Source: Mangifera indica
Lineage: Eukaryota; Streptophyta; Magnoliopsida; Sapindales; Anacardiaceae
DNA: 64,000 nt
Direction: 5' to 3'
Assembly (NCBI RefSeq): GCF_011075055.1
Contig: NC_058146.1
Span: 3,348,001-3,412,000 of the forward strand
The notes beneath the pieces were generated by a model. It had not been told where the DNA came from. It did not search any database and saw nothing but the letters and a program-made list of their open reading frames with translations. Below, piece after piece: positions 51,530-63,907 of the stretch (positions are counted from its first letter, which is position 1; every line of letters begins with the position of its first letter). The position numbers were made by a program, and so were the translations under genes.

Positions 51530-54075
51530 ATGGATAAAGTGAAGAGTATGTTAAAACCTAAGCCAAATCCACAGCAGCAATTGAGAGATTGGCAGAGAAA
51601 GCTCCGCCAAGAATGCCGCAACATTGAACGGCAGATCAGAGGCAAGTCTTGTTTTAGTTAATATGCTTTTAAATCTAATTTTTGAATTTTTGTGATATGC
51701 AATAGTTTGTTTTATTGTCGATGTTGTGGTTTAGATGTCCAGAGAGAAGAGAAAAATGTACAGAAATCGATTAAAGAAGCTGCTAAGAGAAATGACATGG
51801 GCTCTGCCAAGGTATAATTATCTAATTTTGTGCTTTTTTGCATATATTTTCGATGGAAATGTCATTGATTTGATTGAAATTTTCGACATTTTATGTACGC
51901 TTTAACTCAAAGAAAATGCAGGTAATTGTAGTGTTTTTATACTTAACCTTATACACTTATGTTCATGTATTGTAAGTCTTACATATTAGAGATTTTAAAT
52001 TTTGAATTTTATGTTTTGTTTATTTTTTTGTTGTTCTGTTGTTAATTTTGTTATTATAGAGAATTGAAAAAAAAAAAAAACCTCGATAAAATGTTGGTGT
52101 AATTGGGGAGTAAGGTAATGGGAGTGTGCAACTAGGATGTTAATGATTTCATATGGATGTGACTCAGTTGAGCCTTGTTTGAGTCTGTGAATTGCCTTGA
52201 TATCTTTTCAAGATCTTTATTGGTGGAGAAGTTAGGATTAGGAACAGGGTGGCTAGAGGTTACAGAATAGTGAGAACCACAGGTCAAAAACAAAGAAAAT
52301 GCAGATGTTAACAGTAAGAATGGAATCAAATTTTAGTTGAAAGAAATTATGAAGTCTAACTTACAGTTAGAATTTCTTGCATGTACGCTAGTGTCAGTTT
52401 GAAAGCATTCACTGGTATCTTTTGTTTTTTCAGCCAAATAGGCAGTTCTGATGTGTGCTTAGTACATATCTTTTGATAGGCACCTTTATTGTTATTTCAT
52501 CTCTTATATGTTTCAACATTTCATACTGTCTACCATATCTCAGGCACTTGCTAAGGAAATTTTAATGTCAAGAAAAGCTGTGAACCGTCTTTATGAGAAT
52601 AAGGCTCAACTGAATTCAATATCAATGCATCTTGGCGAAAGTGTTGGTATGATTTTTCAAATCTTAACATTTTCTTGTTTGCTACTTTGCACATATGTAT
52701 TTCATGCCATATATCTGGAATTAAACTGCTGTGTATTAATCTAGTTAACCGATTTCTAAGAACCTATAATGTTATTGCAATGGTTAGATTCCTTTTCTTG
52801 TTATCTTCTTGAAGAGATGAGCTCTTCCTGTTTGACTTGATGGCGTAAACTGTTGGAACTAGTATCTAATTGAAAAATCATACTATTTTCTTTGTGCTCT
52901 CTTTTACATTCTCTTCCTGTACCTCTGCACGACTTCTCAATAATGTTTTATCATGTGTTGGGCTGGGAACAGCAATTGCCCGTACTGTGGGTCATCTACA
53001 GAAGAGTGCGGAGGTCATGAAACTTGTCAATAACCTTATGAAAGCTCCAGAAGTGGCTGCCACAATGCGGGAATTTAGCAAAGAAATGGTTAAGGTAACT
53101 TATTTTCTGATTGCTAGCAAGTTATTAATTCAAAGCTCTTTATTGCTTGGGTAATAATTATCAAAACCCTCATTATTTTGTATGATTCTTAATTTTCACG
53201 TTAGCAGTGTTACTGATCTATTCCTAGTTCTGTCTTTATGGATTCAGTATATTAGTTATTGAACTGAGAAATATCACCAATGTAAACTTTGTCACTGAAA
53301 TTACTTTCGGTGTACTCGAGTTTTTAATGAGCAACTTTGGTGTTGTTTCTGTAAATAAACTCAGGGTTTATTAACTGCTTAAAAGTTTGATCATAGTCAA
53401 GTTCTTGCCTTAAATTAAATTGTCTTTCATGGGCAGACCATCTAGCTTGTATTCTCATCGAAGTGTGAAAAAATTAATAATATAATAAGTAAGCATATCT
53501 TTGCATTTAGTGTTAATTTAAATTGAGCCCTTGATCTTTTTGGCAATGACAGAACCTATGGTTCTTTTTCCAGTTGTTGCTGTTGTCACAGATTGTTGAT
53601 TTCCTTACATATACGTTATTTTCCTTATTCTTTTATAAGGAAAATAGTAGTTCTTCTCTTGAATATCAGTTGAAAAATAAGATGTCTTAAGAAGCTCCTT
53701 ATAAATGTGGATTGTAGGCTGGGGTTATTGAAGAAATAGTGAATGACTCTCTTGACACAGCATTGGATTCGGATGACATAGAAGAGGAAATTGAAGAAGA
53801 AGTTGATAAGGTCCTGACAGAAATAGCCGGTGAGACAGCTGCACAGCTTCCAGAAGCTGTCAGGAAGGAGAGAGTGAGGATGCCTGCCCAGCAAGCAAGC
53901 ACCTCGCATGAAGTATGCATAACTTAACCCAGTTTCTGGTTCTCTTTACCTGGTATAATCAGGAAGCCTAAAACTATGTTCTACTGTTATTTTGCAGGAA
54001 GAAGCAATTGCAGAGGGTGCAGATGATGAGGAATTAGAAGAACTAAGGGCAAGGCTTGATAAAGTGAGGTCATAG
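51530..54075 (+). CDS. VPS24: ESCRT-III subunit VPS24/CHMP3
   Basis: Core ESCRT-III protein that assembles on endosomes to sort cargo into multivesicular bodies. Six exons (51530-51641, 51735-51811, 52544-52646, 52973-53094, 53718-53912, 53998-54075) join in frame to 228 residues, the family's length. The N-terminal basic helix hairpin reads PQQQLRDWQRKLRQECRNIE and RQIRDVQREEKNVQKSIKEA. Then come AKEILMSRKAVNRLYENKAQ, TVGHLQKSAEVMKLVNNLMK, the acidic LDSDDIEEEIEEEVDKVLTE, and the C-terminal EEELEELRARLDKVRS, which fits the MIM-type tail that recruits Vps4. Intron 1 has a GC donor (AGAG|GCAAGT at 51642); reading it as GT-less is needed to keep the frame. The start at 51530 gives MDKVKSMLKP, the family's standard N terminus. 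Confidence 0.95.
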
Positions 54076-55429
54076 TTTCATACATTTTTCTGAACTGGTT
54101 GTCTCCTCTGTAATAAGGAAAATTGAGTTTTGCATTGACGTGGGTTCGAGCCCATTCTTTTTGAGATTGTAAGTCTTCTAATTCGGGATACCTTGATTTG
54201 AACAAAAAGATATAACGTCTTATAAGCGAATGTGTATAATATTAAGATCTGTTGCTTTTGGTTATGCAATAAAACTATGTATGCTAATTGATATGTAGTC
54301 AAACTGAGTATTCTAAAGTACAATCATACATAGAGGATAACGGATAATCACCAATTGACTCTTTAAATTAAAGTTTACAATGGATTGAAGACTTGGATAC
54401 TAGGATAAGTGATTAGACAATATCAAATTAATAATTTATAAATAGAAGGTTGTTTTGCGGTTCTCAAAGAGTCTTAATTAGATCTCATATAGTAATATCT
54501 TTAAAAAAATTATTCAACAAAGATGTGAATTTCTACATAAATAATAATATTGTCAATATAGATATAATTTTATTTATTAAAATTCAAAATAATGGGTGAG
54601 GACTTTATGACTTTAAGATAAACGGAGGATTCGATTTTTTTTTTTTCCTTTTAAAAACTTGTTTATAAAGAGGAAGTAGAGAGAGGAGAAGTGACAGGTA
54701 AAAACATAGACAAAATACTTATTATTGTATAATTTTTACATTATATAAAAATTAGTAAAAGTATCATAAATGTGAATATTCTGATTATTTGATCAAACAA
54801 TGTAAAAACCTAGTGTCACATATTTCTTTAATTTGTTTCAATTTATCTTCATGTTTATTTGTATGCACTTTGTAATAGACTTATTTTAGTTTTCTTATAA
54901 TCATTGTTATCGTAATTTATCCTTTATACACATAAGTTGATAACAAGAAAATACATCAATAATTTGAAACTATAAGTTCGAACATACATGCATTTCATTC
55001 TTTTACAATTCAGCAATGGTTTTTAGGCTCTAGTGAATAATATTTGAACAAAATTACTTAAATACCCTTTAATCATTAAAACTAACAATTGAGTAAATTT
55101 ATTTTAATAGACAGGTAAAAAATTAGTTTTTTCATACTTAAAAGATGGAAATTGTCATCTCATCAAACCATGGGTGGGACAAGTTAATTCACCAAAAAAA
55201 AAAAAAAATTGAGCAACAAAACTAATCATAGATATTACATTTCCAAGAACACCCTCCAGCCACAACACAGCCTCCCCTCCCGCTGCAACAACTAACATTC
55301 TCTTAATTTTGCTACGAGTCTACGATTGACGAATTGCCACGTGTCCCATCTCTGCTTCGTCTCTGATCTTCAACTCCCCCCTGATGAAAGCTCCTGTCTC
55401 CAACATTCTCGTCGCAAATTCTCGACAAA
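54076..55429. other. Intergenic between VPS24 and SCPL genes
   Basis: AT-rich with no gene. A probable single arm of a Mutator-like MITE lies at about 55020-55190. A CACGTG core at 55338-55343 (TTGCCACGTGTCC) lies 87 bases upstream of the SCPL start codon and may be a G-box. Confidence 0.55.
55020..55190. mobile_element. Possible arm of a Mutator-like MITE
   Basis: Read on the minus strand from about 55190: GTGAATTAACTTGTCCCACC then CATGGTTTGATGAGATGACA. The CCCACCCA-GGTTTG word matches the ends of the elements at 7.25 and 37.5 kb. No partner arm is clear. Confidence 0.35.
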
Positions 55430-58400
55430 ATGGATATCAAACAAGTTCTTCTCTTGTCGCTACTCTTATCTCATCTCTTCATCTCGTCTTCGGCGTTTCT
55501 GTTGAATGACCCTTGGTTGAGCGGCTCCAGCTTCCCCTCCGTGGATGCCGAGAAGATGATCAGGGAACTCAACTTGTTTCCTAAGGACGATGTTAATATA
55601 GAGGATGACCGCCGTGACTCGACGGCTTTTTTGGCTGAATCGGAGAAGAAGATCGTTGAGAAGCGGTTTAAGTTTCCGAACCTTGCTAGTGGAGCCTCTG
55701 TTGATGACTTGGGTCACCATGCTGGCTATTACAAGATTTCCCATTCACATGCCGCTAAGTAATTTTCTAATTGTTAATTCTGCTTTTGGTGTTTTCTTTT
55801 TTTTTTTTTTCAAATTTGAGGAATTTAGAAGATTAGTGCGGCGTAAATAAACCCTAGAGTTAAGATTGTTTAAGCATGAGTTCGATAATTGATTTATTTT
55901 TAAGGTTTGATGGTAAATAATTGGTAGTTGAAAAATGTCAATTGAGAGGCAATATTTAGCCATATTAATGTAAATTTATTTACACTTTAATTCAACCGAG
56001 AAATGTGTCTTTTCTATAATTTTTTTTGGTGTAGCTATTGTGAGCAATTGTTGGGTTTATTTCTGTCTGTAGAACGTATTAGAGTTAGTTTAAAATTATT
56101 TTTAGTTCTATCTCAATTTGGAGGGATTTTTTTTTTTGGTTTTAGGAGTATAATCAGAAACATTGAGTTAATTTGTTTAAATTTGAAATTTGAAGGTTGA
56201 AGTGTTCGTTAAGGATTAGTCTGTGATTTTTGGGTTACAGAGAATTTGAGAGTTAGAATTGAGATTTTAATTTAATTTTTTTGTTTGAGTTACACACTGA
56301 ACTGTTGCGGTTGTCTTGTAGGATGTTTTACTTCTTTTTTGAATCACGCAACAGCAAACAGGACCCTGTTGTCATCTGGTTGACAGGAGGGCCAGGGTGT
56401 AGTAGTGAATTGGCTATATTTTATGAAAATGGTCCTTTCAGTATTGCAAAAAACATGTCTCTTGTGTGGAATGAATATGGTTGGGATCAGGTACTTTATA
56501 CCCTTTTTCTTTTGATTTATTGTGTTAGAGTTATGCTACGAAGACACCTGGGTGTCTTCTTTATGATAGAACTAACTTATTCTGTGGTGATTTTACAGGC
56601 ATCAAATCTTCTGTATGTTGACCAACCTATCGGAACTGGGTTCAGTTACACTTCAGATAGACGTGACATTCGTCACAATGAAGATGGAGTTAGTAATGAC
56701 CTCTATGACTTCTTACAGGTTGGTCCTAAACCATAATTTATAAGAGTTCATGTCATTTCGAATTTAGTGGGACAGATATTGGAATACAGAAGTTTATTAT
56801 ATGCTTAAGATTTATATGTGTATAATATTTGTATGACTTGGCTCTTCCATTTTATTAGGCCTTCTTTGAGGAGCATCCTCAGCTTGCAAAGAATGACTTC
56901 TATATAACTGGAGAATCATATGCTGGGCACTACATTCCCGCCTTTGCTTCTCGTGTCCACCGAGGAAACAAAGCTAAGGAAGGAATTCATATAAATCTGA
57001 AGGTATTCAATTAGTACCCCCAATAAGTTGTTAGTAATCAATTTATTTTGTTATATTACTCAACACAAAATGGTTGAACAGGGATTTGCCATTGGTAATG
57101 GGCTGACCGATCCTGGTATGCAATATAAAGCTTACCCAGATTATGCATTGGAAATGGGAATCATTAAAAAAAGTCAGTATGATCGTATCACCAAGATTAT
57201 CCCAGTGTGTGAAGTGGCCATAAAGCTTTGTGGTAATTCACTCTCTGAGACTGTTTCATCGTTGTCTCACCATTTCACTTGATTCTCATGCTACTTGTAG
57301 CTGTTTATGGTTGCATTTTGCTAATTGAATTCGACATTTTCTTTTAATATTTATTTTTACATATTTATCTGTGTTAGGTTCTATTTTGTCGACAGATAGT
57401 ACTGCCTCTGTGGTTATTCCTGTTTTTTTTCTTGTTTCAGGCACTGACGGTACCCTTTCATGCCTGGCTTCATATTTTGTTTGCAATGCCATATTCAGTA
57501 GCATCATGGCACTTGCTGGTGATACAAACGTATGATTGTTCATAAAAAATTAAAGCTTTTTTCCCCTCATCATATGCATCATTTGAAAGATAGGCCATGA
57601 TTACAGCTGTTTGGTTTTATTTCAATAAGATTGTTTTGCTGCCAAAATTATATTAGTTTTTAGAAAGTCCAACAGTTCTAGAGAAGTGGTATAATTGTCA
57701 TAGAGGAAAGACTGTAACAGTGAGGTCTTTGGTTATCAACAACCTGCAGATATGATTGTTAATCTTGTTATTTATTACCGATTTTTCTCCTCCTATTATG
57801 TTCTAGAGTAACATACAGCTCATGAGAATAGTGTGTGTTAGAGAAAACAACAGAAAGATCTTATGTTTTTACAGGCATTTGTATGTTCACTCTGCAGTAC
57901 TATGACATTCGAAAGAAGTGTGAGGGGAGCCTTTGCTATGACTTCTCAAACATGGAGAAATTCCTAAACCAGAAGTCTGTCAGGGATGCTATTGGTGTTG
58001 GGGACTTGAAATTCGTGTCATGTAGCCCAACAGTTTATCAGGCTATGCTTGTGGACTCGATGAGGAATCTTGAAGTTGGAATTCCAGAACTTCTTGAGGA
58101 TGGAGTCAAATTGCTTGTATATGCTGGAGAATATGATCTCATTTGCAATTGGCTTGGTAAGCTTCTAAGCTCAATTATGAAGTGAATATCTCATGAATCT
58201 GATGATCTTGTGTCTAGAAGAAATTACATTTACCGTTTTACTCTTGCTGGTTTTTACCTGGGTGAGTAGGTAATTCAAGATGGGTTCGTGCCATGGAATG
58301 GTCTGGTAAAAAAGACTTTGTAGAATCTCCTGAAGTTTCCTTTATAGTTGATGAGTCAGAAGCTGGAGTTCTGAGGACTTATGGGCCGCTCAGCTTCCTC

Positions 58401-58632
58401 AAGGTTAGTCTTTCTCTCTCATGTGCATGCGTATGTGCGAGGAGGTGTGCACCAGTACTTGATAATTGACGCTTATGTGGTTGCATGTTATATCTACCAA
58501 CAGGTCCATGATGCCGGTCACATGGTTCCTATGGATCAGCCTAAGGCTTCATTAGAGATGCTGAGGAGATGGATCCAAGGAACAATGCTTGTAGCTGCAG
58601 CCCGTTCAGAACAATTGGTGGCTGTGATGTGA
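55430..58632 (+). CDS. SCPL49: Serine carboxypeptidase-like protein, SCPL47-49 type
   Basis: Secreted or vacuolar S10 family peptidase. Nine exons (55430-55758, 56322-56490, 56599-56718, 56859-57002, 57082-57232, 57441-57529, 57898-58156, 58270-58403, 58504-58632) give 507 residues in frame. A hydrophobic signal peptide ([18 protein letters not shown]) is followed by a propeptide (to about residue 80), then [20 protein letters not shown], the substrate-binding [28 protein letters not shown], the catalytic serine in [33 protein letters not shown], the catalytic aspartate in [15 protein letters not shown] and the histidine in [13 protein letters not shown]. All catalytic residues are intact. 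The long N-terminal propeptide and the [15 protein letters not shown] segment point to the SCPL47/48/49 clade; the exact member is not settled. Confidence 0.93.
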
Positions 58633-58799
58633 TTTCCTCTAATCCTTTCTCTTATTCTATCTTGCTTTCACATACAATTAGGTCACAAACTTGAATCAAT
58701 CTTGAGTATTAATAATGATTAGATCATCATGTAATTAAATAATTTTGAATTACATAGTGATACATCATGTGTATAGTTAAATATATACTTATTGCTTGT

Positions 58800-58855
58800 A
58801 TGCATAATATTATGTATATATGTATGTATGTATGTATGTGTATATGTGTGTATTT
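58800..58855 (+). repeat. (TATG)n microsatellite
   Basis: GTATGTATGTATGTATGTGT-type sequence, with interruptions at both ends. Simple repeat, 170 bases after the SCPL stop. Confidence 0.9.
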
Positions 58856-59159
58856 ATGTTTGTGCCTTTTTATTACTCTCACCTCTGAGAGGTTTTCATT
58901 TTCGACTTGATTTTCCAACTTATTATTCTGTTAGGATCAAAGTTCAATTGTTTTAATTTGAAATTGACAAGCTTGTAATTAGTTTGCAATTTGATGATCC
59001 CTTACATTTATATAAAATATATTTGTAATAACTCATCCAAATGGTATCCTTATTTTTTTAAATTTTTTTCCGGATAAATTTTCAGATGGGATGAAAATTT
59101 TGGAAAACTGTTTGAGATGTTTTGCAATTTTGATCTGATAAACTCTATTTGTTTAACTT

Positions 59160-59335
59160 AAGAGTAATATTATTTGCGTAAATAATATGTAAAATTTTGT
59201 GTATAAATAATAATATATTATAATATGATTAGATAATTTTAAATTAAAAATAAAATAATATTTAAGTATATGGTGATATATTATTGTTTACCTGTAAAAT
59301 TATACATATTATTTTAATTTTATAGTAAATGATCA
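59160..59335. repeat. AT-rich palindromic MITE-like element
   Basis: GTAATATTATTTGCGTAAAT and TGTATAAATAATAATATATT on the left mirror TGATATATTATTGTTTACCT and ATTATACATATTATTTTAAT on the right, around an ATTTTAAATTAAAAATAAAA core. This is the cleanest member of the small family also found near 1.1, 12.1, 21.6 and 30.6 kb. Confidence 0.65.
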
Positions 59336-59989
59336 TAACTCATAACCATCCATTTAAAATACTCATAAAGAAAGAAAGCAGATTTACTCAAATTAATTAT
59401 AATTTGTTTGATAAAGTTTATGTGAATATTATAATGATTATTTTAGTAATAGTAAAATTACCCTTTTTTTTTAAATTATTAGAATAAATGAATTTTTTAT
59501 ATCTCTGATCTATAAACCAAAGTATCAGGGATAGACTATTCTTCAGTGATAATTATATTCTTTATACTCATAATCGCAAGCTCTACTAAAGACACAATAA
59601 TTATTATATTCATCCAAGTTATATTAAAATGGTAAATTTTTATTTTTAAAGTCAAAAAATAATTTTTTTTTACCTTTAATCAAAAATAAAAAATTAGTTT
59701 AAAATGGTAAAAAAAGTTTTTTTTGTTATTTTAATATATTTTTAATAGTTTAAAAAATTATAATTATATTAAAAGATAATAAAATATAATAAATTAAATG
59801 TGGATATGTTATATTAAAATTAAAAACTACCAGGATTATTAAAAAAGTGTTTATGTCATATAAAAATTGAAAACTATAGGGATTATAAATATATTTTTAA
59901 AATATATTAAAAAATACGATAATTTTCGAAATGAGGAAAAGGAGATGCCCATTTGCTTTTAGTAGGTTTTGAAAAATGATATTTATATC

Positions 59990-60585
59990 CTTATTTATAA
60001 TATTACAATATTTAAATAAAATAATATAAATATTTTTTAATTATTAATTTTAATAAATTGATGAAAATTTGACTCTTTTTAATTTAAAAGGTAAAACTAA
60101 GTCGTTTCAATAAATCTTCGGTGGAATGTCCTTTCAATTAATAACCCTTTGTCGCTAGAACCGTAAGGAATAAATTAACCGAGATAAAGCACAAGGTACA
60201 TGCTTTTGGATATGGATAAGGAGCACCCAGACAGATCCCGGTAACGAAGAAGTTAAAGCTAAGGTAAAGAGAAAGGCACCCGGAAAACTTATTTATAATA
60301 TTACAATATTTAAATAAAATAATATAAATATTTTTTAATTATTAATTTTAATAAATTGATGAAAATTTGACTCTTTTTAATTTAAAAGGTAAAACTAAGT
60401 CGTTTCAATAAATCTTCGGTGGAATGTCCTTTCAATTAATAACCCTTTGTCGCTAGAACCGTAAGGAATAAATTAACCGAGATAAAGCACAAGGTACATG
60501 CTTTTGGATATGGATAAGGAGCACCCAGACAGATCCCGGTAACGAAGAAGTTAAAGCTAAGGTAAAGAGAAAGGCACCCGGAAAA
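59990..60585 (+). repeat. Exact 298-bp tandem duplication
   Basis: The block beginning CTTATTTATAATATTACAAT occurs at 59990 and at 60288 and I see no difference between the two copies (each 298 bases, ending CACCCGGAAAA). Each copy includes GCGCTAG-poor AT-rich DNA followed by a denser stretch (TCGGTGGAATGTCC, GGATAAGGAGCACCC) and the splice-donor-like word GCTAAG|GTAAAG at about 60265 and 60563. Confidence 0.95.
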
Positions 60586-62259
60586 TTTATTCTTTCTTCT
60601 AGGTTTTCTTTTTTTAAGTGATTTTGATTCTACCTTCTATTCTGTACTGTATTTTTTAATGTTTGGTGTGTTTACAATTTGAGTAAATTTTTGAAAATTA
60701 ATGATTTTGAGAGATGTGTTTTGTTTTTTACGTGATTTTATTATGTGGGTATTGGATTTTGCCTGACCTTTCTCTGTTGGAGAATCTTTGTTCAAAGAAA
60801 CGTTTGTTGTGAAGAGGGCTGTGTTGAATTCTGTTGAATTAGCTGAAGGTTGTAGCGATTATGGTGTTTGGTTGGTTCAATAATAGTTTATGTACAAATA
60901 AGATGTTTCCAGATTTTGATAGGGATTGAAGAACTGTTTGTCAGATTATGAAATCAAATCGAGATGCTTGATGTGGAAGCTGGGAGGATATTGTTGATTT
61001 TATTGGCATTTTCCTATCACCAGCTTTTCTTCTTTTGTCTAGATTTTCTTTAATGTTTATGTGGTTAAGTAATCACAAGATGTGCCTTTTTTCCTTCTTC
61101 TGAACTATTGCGAGGCTGCCGGCATGTTATTAAAAGATTTAAGCGTTTAGGGTTTTGCAGATTTCAGGACCTCTTTTTATTTCTATTTTTTTTTGTCCTG
61201 TATCTTTAGTTTGTTTTTGGGCTGTCTTGACTCATACCATGTATATATATAACTCTGACAGCTTGTTCACGTTATATTTTTTTTCTCCATGTTTATAAAT
61301 TTTCTTGAGTTTCTTATAAAAAAAATAGAGAAGTGCGCAATCCCAGATTCTCATCCCAAGCAGTTGGGATTTTTGATGAAGCTGTGGTAACTTGTGTCAA
61401 GGATTTTAAATCTGACTCTTTGTTTGCCGTGTAGGTTGAAACTAGTTGCTGCTGAAACTGATATGCATAGATAGGCTTTTGGTTGATATCCTGTCTATCA
61501 GTTGCTCCTAGATCTAAAAGATAAATGTAACTATTGTTATGTTAAGCTTTTCAGAAGTTAAATTAGATCTCTATAATTCTCAAACTCAAATGAAAGAAAT
61601 ACCTAAAGTAAATCTTGAGGCTGATGAAGCTATATCTGTTCTACCTATGCATGGCTGAGTTAATGCCCCGTGAGCTATGACATTATTAATTTCCAAGCCT
61701 GGAGAAATTCGTAAAGCTATTATCAATCAACCAACTATTATTTTAAGTTTCTTATTAACTCTTCTTCTGTATCTAGTATATAACAACATTTAAGGTGATA
61801 ACTGAATGCAACTATCTGATGATACTTTATGCAAAAAAGGATATGATTCTATATGGGAGACAATTGTCTTGTCAATTTTTTTCCCCCAATTTTCCAGATT
61901 AGTGCTTGAACAGTAGTGTGCTCATACATGATCATTGTATACTATGAGGTTTCAGTTTTTTTAGATTAATGGACTTCCTAACTGTTGTCATGTGCAGGAA
62001 AGCCATTTCTAAATTAGGACGATTTAGAGTGAGGTGTTCTGTGTGCAGACAAGATCATATGATTATTACATTTGTAACAACTTGTGATTAATTTTCATTA
62101 ATTGGTGATGAATCAGAAAACTAATTTACTAATAACTGCATTGAATTTTTTTTTTCATTTTTATGTACCATTTCACCTTCTCTTTCTTCTTCTTTGATAT
62201 GCATCTTGCTTTGTTTTTTTGGACAAGTCAGTGATGAACTGCCATTCACCTGCAGGAAG

Positions 62260-63084
62260 ATGCATGGATTCTCCACTGTTGATGGCTTTGTGGAGATAAC
62301 TGAAAACTTGACAGAGATGATCAAATTCATGGCGAATGAGCCCTCTGTAGGGCTTTTCTATATACAGCAGCACACTCAAAATGCAGTACCGAATCTTGTT
62401 AATATCAAGAACAATCTTGTGGAGAAGTCTCGTGAAACAAGTTTGCACACTGAAGATTTGGAGGATTCTGTCAGCATGGCAAGTTTAATGAATGGGTGTG
62501 GTTTCTCTATAGCTGATGATATGATAAAGGACATCATGAAATCTCTTACAGTTATGTCAACGACACAACCAAAGAGAGGTTTAATCCATAAACGAACTTT
62601 CAGTCTTCAGACAGGGAGAACTGGCTCCTGGACCCCCGTTACCTGGGGTCGTGGTTCAGTTCCTGCCAATCCAGATGATGAACTGAAAAGTAGTTATTTT
62701 ACAAATGCATTCAAGTCAGCAAAACAGAAGGCCAGTAATTTCAAGTGGCGACTACTTGATCCGAAAGTTATCAGCTCAGCACAGGGTGAGAAGCTATTGT
62801 CTTATCCTACTTCACCACTATCGGTTGCATCCGCCGGTACAAATTCTTCTCAGGCAGATATAGACTCAGATGAACTGCCTCTTTCAAGTCAGTTTGCAGA
62901 TGACCTCCATGAAAAAGAAGAAGAAGGAAAGGAGGTAACCGCTGATGATGTCAGCATATCAGCCCAAAAATTATTGTCATTGTCAGAAAATTATGACGAC
63001 TTCAAAGCAGATAAAGAAGCCAAACTTGAAGAATGGTTGGGAGGGCCTGGCTGTAACTTGGATAATTTTGAGAGAGCAACATAA
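62260..63084 (+). CDS. BORCS8/MEF2BNB-domain protein
   Basis: Plant protein with a domain like animal BORCS8 (MEF2BNB), a subunit of the BORC complex that positions lysosomes; the plant role is unknown to me. The coding exon starts at an acceptor (CACCTGCAG|GAAG) with ATG at 62260 (MHGFSTVDGFVEI), giving 274 residues; the earlier in-frame ATG at 62194 lies in the intron. Residues 1 to about 100 hold the domain: FVEITENLTEMIKFMANEPS, VGLFYIQQHTQNAVPNLVNI, then ASLMNGCGFSIADDMIKDIM. The rest is a plant-specific tail with a basic patch (KRGLIHKRTFSLQTGRTGSW), SAKQKASNFKWRLLDP, a Ser/Asp-rich stretch, and KLEEWLGGPGC near the end. The 5' untranslated exon is probably near 60.1-60.6 kb, inside the 298-bp duplication. 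The intron of about 1.7 kb is then T-rich. Confidence 0.82.
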   Translation: MHGFSTVDGFVEITENLTEMIKFMANEPSVGLFYIQQHTQNAVPNLVNIKNNLVEKSRETSLHTEDLEDSVSMASLMNGCGFSIADDMIKDIMKSLTVMSTTQPKRGLIHKRTFSLQTGRTGSWTPVTWGRGSVPANPDDELKSSYFTNAFKSAKQKASNFKWRLLDPKVISSAQGEKLLSYPTSPLSVASAGTNSSQADIDSDELPLSSQFADDLHEKEEEGKEVTADDVSISAQKLLSLSENYDDFKADKEAKLEEWLGGPGCNLDNFERAT

Positions 63085-63907
63085 GGCAGAAAGAATGTTC
63101 ATTAGATTGTAAATAGTACTGTTTGTTATAAATTCTCCGGGAAATGATCTTATACTGCCTAGTTGTTGTGCCACAGGATGTTTATCAATGGATCACTCAT
63201 GTGAGTAAAATTATATGTACAAATAATTTGTATAAATTTATCTTTATAAACTGAAGTAATAGAATTTGATTGATTGATTGATTTTAAAATGAAAATAAAA
63301 AAAAACAATTATACCTTTGCATCATAAGTTATCATCTTAGTTTATACAAATAAATTTGTATAATTAATTTGTAAATGTAATTTTTCATCAAGCGAGAACT
63401 GCATGACCCTATAGAATCTAGAGTTCCACAAGAAAAATCATATCAAAATAGGGTGACATTATGTGAAGGAATGGGCAGCTCCATCGTGCCATTATCGTGT
63501 TTAATTTAACATTTGAAGTTTATTTACACAGATTTCTTATCATTAATAATAAAATAAAAATGCAGCAACTGAAGAAAATATTTTGTTGACTGCTGAAAAT
63601 GAAATTCATAAGCTGCCAGAGAAGATTTTATGAGCTCAAGTCATGCTGTAGCGTTTTTTGGACTTGAGAGCCTTCAGAAAACTTTGACATGCGCCAATTA
63701 AACAGTGCTGAGTACAAGATTTCAACACTAGAGCCTTGATAATGTTCGAAGCGAAGCTGCAGCCTTCCAAGACACAATGCTGCATCCTCATAAAAAAGTT
63801 TAATAGAAACAGTAATCAGAAGCTTGAAGCCATGCTCGAATCTGATTCACTTATACACATGGAAAAGCCTCCTTGAAAAACTATCCATTTCTCTGTGGAC
63901 AATCAGT
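63085..63907. other. Intergenic, convergent 3' ends
   Basis: No gene seen. Contains a (TGAT)n tract near 63270 and AT-rich sequence with ATTTGTATAA words mirrored at about 63220 and 63355. The last part (63550-63907) is less AT-rich and could be the 3' untranslated region of the minus-strand gene at the edge. Confidence 0.45.

Larger units (their letters stand above)
58633..60560. other. Intergenic with palindrome and 298-bp tandem repeat
   Basis: Holds a TATG microsatellite at about 58800-58855, an AT-rich palindromic element at about 59160-59335, and AT-rich sequence, ending with the exact 298-bp tandem duplication described separately. No gene is seen up to the first exon of the BORCS8-like gene. 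Confidence 0.55.

Noticed and set aside
55466..55963. Minus-strand frames opposite the SCPL first exon and intron
   Set aside because: Shadows of the SCPL coding exon and the AT-rich intron.
62194..62259. Upstream in-frame ATG of the BORCS8-like frame
   Set aside because: It precedes a good acceptor (CACCTGCAG) and encodes intron-like sequence; the ATG at 62260 gives a natural N terminus.
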